Made by a program: the position numbers and the translations under genes. From the NCBI GenBank assembly GCA_900095095.1, contig FMBT01000450.1, forward strand, positions 1 through 64,000: 64,000 nucleotides of DNA. Reading direction: 5' to 3'. The notes under the pieces are model-generated. The model saw only the letters and a program-made list of their open reading frames with translations, was not told where the DNA came from and did not search any database. The DNA comes from Fragilariopsis cylindrus CCMP1102 (Eukaryota > Bacillariophyta > Bacillariophyceae > Bacillariales > Bacillariaceae). This document shows, in pieces, positions 57,591 to 64,000 of this stretch (position 1 is its first letter; each line of letters starts with the position of its first letter).

Positions 57591-60058
57591 ATGGTGAAAC
57601 GACGAACACTAAGTGGAATAGAGAAACATCCACCACAGGATGAACTACATCTAGTTGATGATAATGGTGATGGCAGTAGTGAGAATATGTTTTCCAAGGC
57701 TTTACTTAGTCTAAGTTTTAAGGAACGTCATCAAATAGAAGAAGAAATTCATGGTGTGTCATGTATGATGGCTATCCAAGAAACACCGGAACTAATAGAA
57801 GAAGCATTGCGTGCATTTCAATATGAATTAGATTTTGTCATTGCGGATACTCAAAAAATTGCCTATCAAAAAGCAAAAGAAAATATTTGTTCAAATTCGA
57901 ATACAAGTAATTCAAATTCCTATTTACTTTGTAATGAAACTAAATTGCGTTTTTTACGTTGTGAATTTTTTAATCCAGTACAAGGCAGTGTCAAGATATG
58001 TTAAATATTTAGATCTGTTATTATATATATATGGTGATGATGCTTTGAGTAGGAGACCAATACAACTATTACAAGATTTCAATAAAGAAGAATTATTATT
58101 TTTAAAATCAGGACAATATCAATTATTACCCTATAGAGATCGTAGGTGGACGACGGATAATGGCTATTGTTCCTAATAATAAAGATCATGTACCGATCAA
58201 AGTTTTAGTAAGTTTTGGTCTTTGTTTGCAGAAATCTTTTTCTTTCTCTTTTCTGAGATGAATGAATGAAGAATCCGTACAGTCCTAAGTTTGTATTGAT
58301 TTACAGTATATTATACTTACCTTTTATCTCCTCTCTTTCTCTCTATCTTTGTCTCTGTCTTTCTCTCTCAAACAATACAATACGATAACATACAAAAACA
58401 AAACAAACTAGTTGAAAGTATTTTTATATTTATGGTATGCTGTTGTTGGTGGTGATGATATATCAAATAACGATTCAAATAATATAGAAACACAACGTAA
58501 AGGTATAATAATTGTTATTTTTCCAAGTGGACGAGATGTATATAATATAAATGATAATAATCAAAATTATAATAGTGCGAATAATAGTAAAGATAATTAT
58601 CAAAGTGTGGCACAGTAGTGGACTAAAAATCGATTAGAAAGCAAATAAAATTATCGCTAAAGTTGTACCATTTTACGTGTTGCATCAATACATATATATG
58701 TTTACCAAATTCCAATAAATTTAAATTATTATCATCAATATATATGGTATTATATTAAAAAGATGGAATGCACGTTTGCAAGGATACATTTAGGTAATCC
58801 TATTGAAATCCGATACAAATTACAACAATATGGTAAGGTATTGTACTAGATCCACAAAGATAATTAGAGAGAGTCAGTCCCAAAAGGCAACAATATTCTA
58901 TTCTATGTGATCCAGAGATGGAGACGAATATTATAGACTTGTATTTTTTTGTGCTCATTTTCTTCTTCTTCTTCTTCTTCTTCTTCTTCTTCTTCCATTC
59001 TGATTTTACTATTTCTAATCTCTTTTCTTTACCTTATTGCAGGTGTACCCATTGAACTAATCCCATCAACTGATACAGGCAATATTAAATCAGTTAATCT
59101 AAAACAATGGATGAAGTTACGTATACATTTAGAACGTGAAAGACAAAAATCAGCATATTATTTATCATCATCTGATAATGATAGTGATAATAACGGTGGC
59201 CGCGGCGGTTATGACTCTGGAGGTGTATCGTCATCATTATCAACAACATCGTCGTCGTCGTCGTCTATAGTGACAACTGCAACAAACATTGATATTAGTA
59301 CTATAGTTGAATGTCCATTATCAAATGATGTTATTTTTCGCCGTGGTAAAACATTGAATTTTCATCCTGGGAATGTCAAATTTCAAAATTTAATTGAATC
59401 ACATATTATACATGAACATTCAATTGATCCAAACACATCATTAATACGACGTAAAGAAATTGTAACTGAGGTAATGAATGAAGTATGTAATAATAGTAAA
59501 TCAAAAACAAAATCAAAAAATGAAAGTGAAAGTGGTCATAGTGGTTGTGGTTGTGGTGGTTATGGTGTGCATTATGGTGGTCGATTCTTAACATGGAATA
59601 TGGAAAAACAATGGTGGTTAGTAATTCATTCAGATGATGATGAGATCCAGAAAAAAATTCACTATGCATTCCGTGATTTTAAAAGAAAATGTTGAAAACA
59701 CAACAACCAACCACAACAGAAAGTAGTACAAACAATACACAACACAAACTCAAATTCAAATCCAAATTCAAATCCAAATTCAATATTTGTACGACAACAA
59801 GATGGTAATACACAACAACAAAAGAAAAGATATCATTATAAAAAAAGTAATAACAATAACAATAACGGTAACGAACTTACTCTTAGTAGTAGTAGTAGTA
59901 GTAGTAAAGGCAATAGTGATGATGACAATAACAACAACAACAACAACAATGGATGTAATACTATTATTCCATTTTTACCTTCTATTATTAATAATAATAT
60001 CGGTGCATGTGGGTATTTCTTTTCTACTGATGATAGTTCCTATACGTGTCTTCGATAA
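57591..60058 (+). pseudogene. Tandem CRAL-TRIO/DUF6824 paralogue, broken frame
   Basis: It parallels the gene at 53252 throughout: EEEIHGVSCM, GQYQLLPYRDR, LKVFLYLW, ETQRKGIIIVIF, LGNPIEIRYKLQQYG, VPIELIPSTDTGNIKSVNLK, NDVIFRRGK, FHPGNVKFQNLI, GRFLTWNMEKQWWLV, KIHYAFRDF and the same GACGYFFSTDD end. Coding pieces: 57591-58207 (equivalent of exons 1 and 2 with no intron between), 58412-58832 and 59043-60058. One-base shifts occur near 57993, near 58145 and near 59687 (after FRDFKRK). The third exon is badly eroded between 58612 and 58800. The DUF6824 part, 59043-59690, is open and well conserved. The small shifts could be assembly errors, but erosion of the third exon suggests genuine decay of the CRAL-TRIO half. 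Confidence 0.75.
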
Positions 60059-60620
60059 TAATATAGATGGAGGGATACGGATTTATCATAGTATTACCAT
60101 GCACGACTGAAAGTGATAAAATTTGACTTTTAATAAGCTATATAGAGCTAGCTATAATAGTAGAGAGAAATAATAGTAAATAAATCAATAATCAAGAATC
60201 TATTTTGTAGTAGAATGTTCCATTAAAATTTATTATCCTACTTCTAAGCTAGTTGTGCTCTGTTGTTGTTTTGTGAAAACAATAATTGCAAAACCTCTGT
60301 CTGGACTATACTTTAAGTTACCATATACAGTATAGTTAGTCCGTATCGTCATACATACGAGTGTTGTTGTGCATCCTATCCTATCAAACTCAAAAAATTG
60401 TCGTACCTTTTTAAGAAACGTGACAATTGAATATAACTTGGAATCAATCAATCATTTCGATGATCGTTAAAAACTTTAATTGACTCAATTTCTATTCTTT
60501 TTGCTAGTAGTAAATATCGTCGCTGTTGTGTTGTGTCGTGTGGCATCGGCGTCGATAATATCGGCATTATTGGCGTCGATATCGGAATCAAACAAACTCA
60601 TGATATGATTTTTGTTTATA
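60059..60620. other. Intergenic region
   Basis: AT-rich sequence between the paralogue and the minus-strand basic remnant, with TATAGCTAG-type runs near 60140 and an ATCGGC/GTCGAT repeat near 60545-60590. No gene seen. Confidence 0.5.
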
Positions 60621-61459
60621 TTACACCATAATAACAACAACAGCTTCTTCTTCCTTATTATTATTGTGTTGTTCGTCGTCGACGTAAGCTTGGCCGTATT
60701 TACTTAGCATGTAATCCTGTGCATCTTGTATTGCTTTCTTCATCATGAGAAGGATCTTTGTGTTTCTGCTGCTTTCCGATTTTATTTTTTGGACTTCTTC
60801 TTCTTGCCAAATCTGAGTCGTGTACAGCAGATGATGTTTTCCTATTATTATTATTATTTGTCGTATCATTATCATTATCATTATCATTATTGATGTTGCT
60901 AATGCTGGTGCTGGTGCTGATGTTGATGTTGATGTCAACATCAACAACATCGTTATTAGCCTGATCAGTTATCTCTTTTTTTTTTTTTTTGAATTCCAAA
61001 ACTAAACGATCTCTTATACTCTACGTTGTTTATTAATTCTTTCTCTTTCTTCTTTTGTTAGGTTGTTTCTTCTTCTTGTTTGAGCTTATGTTCTCGTTGT
61101 TTCATTAATCTTTCTTTCACTTGTTTTGGTGTTTTTTTTGTTTCTTTTTATTTCTCCTTGTTTTTGTTGCTTCCTTAATTCTTTCAATAATTGTTCCGGT
61201 GTTCTGTTTGTTTTTTTCTATTTTTCTCTGATTTTCGTCGTTTCTCTAATCTTTTTTTTTTGGTTCAGATGTCATTTTGTTTTTTCTTTTTTTCTCTGAT
61301 TCATTCTCGTCGACTTCCGTAATCTTTCTTCACTCTTTATTATTTGTTTTTCTTTGTTTGAGATTTTATTTTCCGCCTGTGTTCGTCGTTTCCTTAATCT
61401 TTCTTCATCTTTATTATTTGTTTTTCTTTGTTTGAGATTGCACACATCATTATTATTTT
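60621..61459 (-). pseudogene. Basic, coiled-coil-like coding remnant in shifting frames
   Basis: Reading the minus strand from 61459, stretches such as NKEKQIIK, SEERLRK, TPEQLLKELRKQQKQGEIKR and TKEERERINKQRR appear in different frames. A 94-bp near-repeat (around 61310-61437) encodes ISNKEKQIIK-S-EERLRK twice, the first copy with a base missing. Further on, 60999-60700 encodes an Asn/Asp-rich stretch ending KNKIGKQQKHKDPSHDEE, and in another frame MMKKAIQDAQDYMLSKYGQA reaches a stop at 60621. This looks like a Lys/Glu-rich helical protein gene that has lost its frame, or one damaged by indels in A/T homopolymers. No family is recognised and no functional start can be chosen. Confidence 0.35.
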
Positions 61460-61733
61460 ATAGATCGTTTCATTCAATTCAATTCAATTCAATTCGTTAT
61501 TAATTACGTATGTATTTCCGTATTTCCGTATCGTGTATCGTATCTTCTTCGTATCGTTGTACTGTGCGGTATCGATTCAATCCAATATTATTACTACTTT
61601 AAATATGTTACTTTTTAAATATTATGTTTCAGTGCATATAAGAATTAAATAGTAACTTTAGGATAATCTTGTTAAACTACCTACCCTCCCATAGATTTTG
61701 AAGAATACCGTAGCACTTGATTACTAGTAACTT

Positions 61734-61860
61734 ACCGAAAGCAAAGAGTATCGGCAAAGAAGAGAGCTGATCTGCTTCGCCTCGATGGTACATGTATCTT
61801 AACCGACAGCGAAGAGTATCAGCAAGAAGAGAGCTGATCTACTTCGCCTCGATGGTACAT
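61734..61860. repeat. Two-copy direct repeat, 60-bp unit, upstream of the ABC transporter
   Basis: Units 61734-61793 and 61802-61860 share AAGAGAGCTGATCT and TTCGCCTCGATGGTACAT with few mismatches. Period about 68 bp. Non-coding; a regulatory role is only a possibility. Confidence 0.8.
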
Positions 61861-62062
61861 TACGCTGAAAAATCACGAATTATTTTTTTACCGCTAATAG
61901 CTATCTAGGCCCGATGATAAATACTTATGAAGCACGAATTAATCTTGCTTCATTACACTGCTTACTTGTTTTCTCACCGATATTGTCGGTGATTTGTATT
62001 GAGGCAATTTATTTAACGGTTTCGCCGAATTCGCGCTCAACCACTTACAAGGGTGTATGAAT

Positions 62063-62200
62063 GACTGAATCGTGAGTAACATGCTGTACAGTACATACCG
62101 CCACTGTAAAATGAACAGCGTCGCATTTTACCGACTGAATCGTGAGAAACATGCTGTACAGTACCGCCACTATAAGTAAAATGAACAATGTCGCATTTTG
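62063..62200. repeat. Two-copy direct repeat, about 68-bp unit, upstream of the ABC transporter
   Basis: Units 62063-62130 and 62133-62200 share GACTGAATCGTGAG, AACATGCTGTACAGTAC and TGTCGCATTTT-like blocks. They end about 160 bases before the transporter ATG, so they lie in its likely promoter. Confidence 0.8.
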
Positions 62201-62362
62201 TATAACCAGTCAGGGTTTCGAATGAATTCTTTCTTGCCTATTCAAAAAATATCGACACAGTCCTCACAAAAAAAGTAACAACACAAATTGAAACAACAAC
62301 AATAGCGATAATATAATATAGGACTACTACAAATAACACCATCAACAATAGTCAACATCAAG

Positions 62363-64000
62363 ATGACGGTAACGAATTCAAGCATATCGATTTTGGAACA
62401 ATCATCAACATCCGAGGAGGTGGATATGGGTACATTCGAGGAGGTGGATATGGGTGGCGGTACTAATGACGCCGATAACAGTAAGCCATCCGAACTACAT
62501 TTAAGATGGGCAAGATTACAAAAGTACGTCGAAATTAAAGATGAAACGACGACACTTAAAGGAAAGATCTCAAAGGTCTCACCAAATGCTGGAACAAGGA
62601 GTAGCACGGTCAATAAAGTTATTCTCGATGGTATTAGCGCAGAAGCTAAACCTGGTGAAATTCTTGCAACAATGGGACCAAGTGGTAGTGGAAAGACCAG
62701 TCTTATGAACGTATTGAGTGGCCGTGCCGCATACCAAGAAGGGACGATTAGTATTAATGGCAAAGCTTTAGACAAATATGGAATGAAGCGTCTTATGAGT
62801 AAGGTAGCTTATGTGAAGCAACAAGACGTCTTCTTCGAGACACTTACAGTGACAGATCAATTAACATACACTGCACAACTTCGTTTTCCTGACGATGTTG
62901 GTACTAAGAAAGAGCGAAATGAAAAGATCCGAAAAGAAGTAGAAAGGATCATTAAGCTTTTGAGACTAAGAAAAGTAGCGCATTCCCCTATCATGATGTG
63001 TAGTGGAGGTGAGAAAAAACGGGTAAATATTGGAACCGAGTTATTGACTGACCCAAGCATTATTATGTTAGACGAACCAACTAGTGGACTTGACTCAGCC
63101 TCGGCGATCAGTTTATTGAATGTTCTTAAAGATCTGGCTAAGAATCATGGTAAAACTATCATCACGAGTATCCATCAACCCAATTCTGCTACATTTTTAA
63201 ATACATTTGACAAACTTCTTATGCTTTCCGACGGCCATGCAGTTTTCTTTGGAACGCCAAATGATTCTTTACCTTACTTGCGTAGCAAAGGATATGCCTG
63301 TCCTGAAGGGTATAACGCAGCTGATCACTGGATGGATCTACTTGTGACCGATAGTGCTATAGAAGAAGAACGGAAAGAGGTCGCGAAATATGGCAACCCC
63401 ACAACTGATTCGTCAAAGAAAAACAGTGAATCACCTCGTTTTTGCCTTCAAAAGGAATGGGATAATGACGCAATCGCTAGACAGATGGATGTTGTGGACG
63501 AGATCCAATCAGATGGTGGTAAAACTATTGGTAGTTTCGAAATGAAGGACGGAGAAAGTAAATATACTACGGGTTGGTGGACACAATTTTCTACTTTAGC
63601 ACATCGTGCATTAAAAAAGAACAAGTCGAACGTTTTCAGTCCAATCAATCTCGTGAGAACAATTGCAATTGGAATTATTGTGGGGATCGTCTACCTGGAC
63701 CAGAGGTATACCGAAAAGGATGTTTTCAATATCTACGCATACTTTTTCTTTGCCATGTTGTATTGGGTATTTAATGGTATGTTCGAGGCATTGTTTGCAT
63801 TTCCACAAGAGAGAGTCATCATTCAGAAGGAGAGAGCAACCGCATCTTATAGATTGAGCGCTTACTTCGCATCAGCAACAGTTGCTGATTTGCCAGTGTT
63901 CTTAGTTATGCCATGCATTTATATGACAATATCATTCTGGATGGTATGTCCATCCTTTGGTTTTATCACGTATATTGCCGTTATTTGCATAGCATTTTTA
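62363..64000 (+). CDS. ABC transporter, ABCG (White/WBC) subfamily, runs off the window
   Basis: The frame is open from the ATG at 62363 to the last base (546 codons seen). ABCG proteins have an N-terminal ATPase followed by six membrane helices and usually export lipids or small hydrophobic compounds as dimers. Motifs: Walker A GPSGSGKTS (105-113), Q-loop VKQQD, signature CSGGEKKRVNIG (213-224), Walker B IIMLDEPTSGLDS (about 233-245) and H-loop IHQP with H271. The NBD-TMD linker (about 335-410) is charged. The first helices start near 432 (RTIAIGIIVGIVYL), followed by VFNIYAYFFFAMLYWVFNGM and the E-R segment FPQERVIIQKERATASYRLS. About one to two hundred residues are missing at the right edge. 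The start is supported by an upstream AT-rich leader; residues 18-31 contain a short E-E-V-D-M-G duplication. Confidence 0.95.
   Translation, partial: MTVTNSSISILEQSSTSEEVDMGTFEEVDMGGGTNDADNSKPSELHLRWARLQKYVEIKDETTTLKGKISKVSPNAGTRSSTVNKVILDGISAEAKPGEILATMGPSGSGKTSLMNVLSGRAAYQEGTISINGKALDKYGMKRLMSKVAYVKQQDVFFETLTVTDQLTYTAQLRFPDDVGTKKERNEKIRKEVERIIKLLRLRKVAHSPIMMCSGGEKKRVNIGTELLTDPSIIMLDEPTSGLDSASAISLLNVLKDLAKNHGKTIITSIHQPNSATFLNTFDKLLMLSDGHAVFFGTPNDSLPYLRSKGYACPEGYNAADHWMDLLVTDSAIEEERKEVAKYGNPTTDSSKKNSESPRFCLQKEWDNDAIARQMDVVDEIQSDGGKTIGSFEMKDGESKYTTGWWTQFSTLAHRALKKNKSNVFSPINLVRTIAIGIIVGIVYLDQRYTEKDVFNIYAYFFFAMLYWVFNGMFEALFAFPQERVIIQKERATASYRLSAYFASATVADLPVFLVMPCIYMTISFWMVCPSFGFITYIAVICIAFL

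Noticed and set aside
62242-62775. 177-codon minus-strand frame
   Set aside because: Antisense to the start of the ABCG transporter, whose Walker A and signature motifs are certain.

Overview
This window looks like nuclear DNA of a diatom (photosynthetic stramenopile). Four things point there: a PsbW-type photosystem II gene with a signal peptide ending in a diatom-style A-A-A-F-A-P plastid-targeting motif; two tandem genes of the diatom-typical CRAL-TRIO-like plus DUF6824 architecture; a vanadium-haloperoxidase-type gene; and short GT-AG introns (about 60-460 nt) in AT-rich, microsatellite-laden sequence. Exon structures given here were worked out by hand from splice signals and reading-frame phase.

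Layout. 0-8 kb, minus strand: a small two-exon gene, a three-exon vanadium haloperoxidase/PAP2-type gene, and a Tudor-like plus OTU-protease gene. 8-18 kb is mostly repeats: a three-copy tandem array, one copy of a 2.4-kb dispersed repeat, a small repeat-built protein gene at 12.2-12.8 kb, and a 3.8-kb unit bounded by inverted repeats. 18-32 kb: a short hypothetical gene, a 14-exon P4-ATPase lipid flippase (minus) and a 1330-residue disordered protein (minus). 32.7-38 kb holds the second, inverted copy of the 2.4-kb repeat, into which three roughly 1-kb terminal-inverted-repeat elements have inserted with 4-bp target duplications. 39-46.4 kb: psbW, an LRR protein and a membrane protein (all plus). 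47.7-51.9 kb: a candidate OB-fold gene, an acidic ORF, a GC-richer intronless GMC-type oxidoreductase and a small secreted protein. 53-60 kb: two tandem CRAL-TRIO/DUF6824 paralogues, the first intact and the second decaying. 60.6-61.5 kb holds a frame-broken basic coding remnant, and the window closes inside an ABCG transporter.

There is no operon-like pathway. The genes are ordinary diatom housekeeping and accessory genes: lipid flipping, halogen or phosphate chemistry, ubiquitin removal, photosystem II, and phosphoinositide/lipid or DNA-binding candidates. The most unusual material is the TIR-element family and its nested history with clean empty sites, the intron presence/absence difference between the two CRAL-TRIO paralogues, an intron bounded by exon-derived direct repeats, and the duplicated 5' region shared by two unrelated genes. 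Single-base breaks in otherwise well-conserved genes, some at homopolymers, mean that assembly errors must be separated from true decay.
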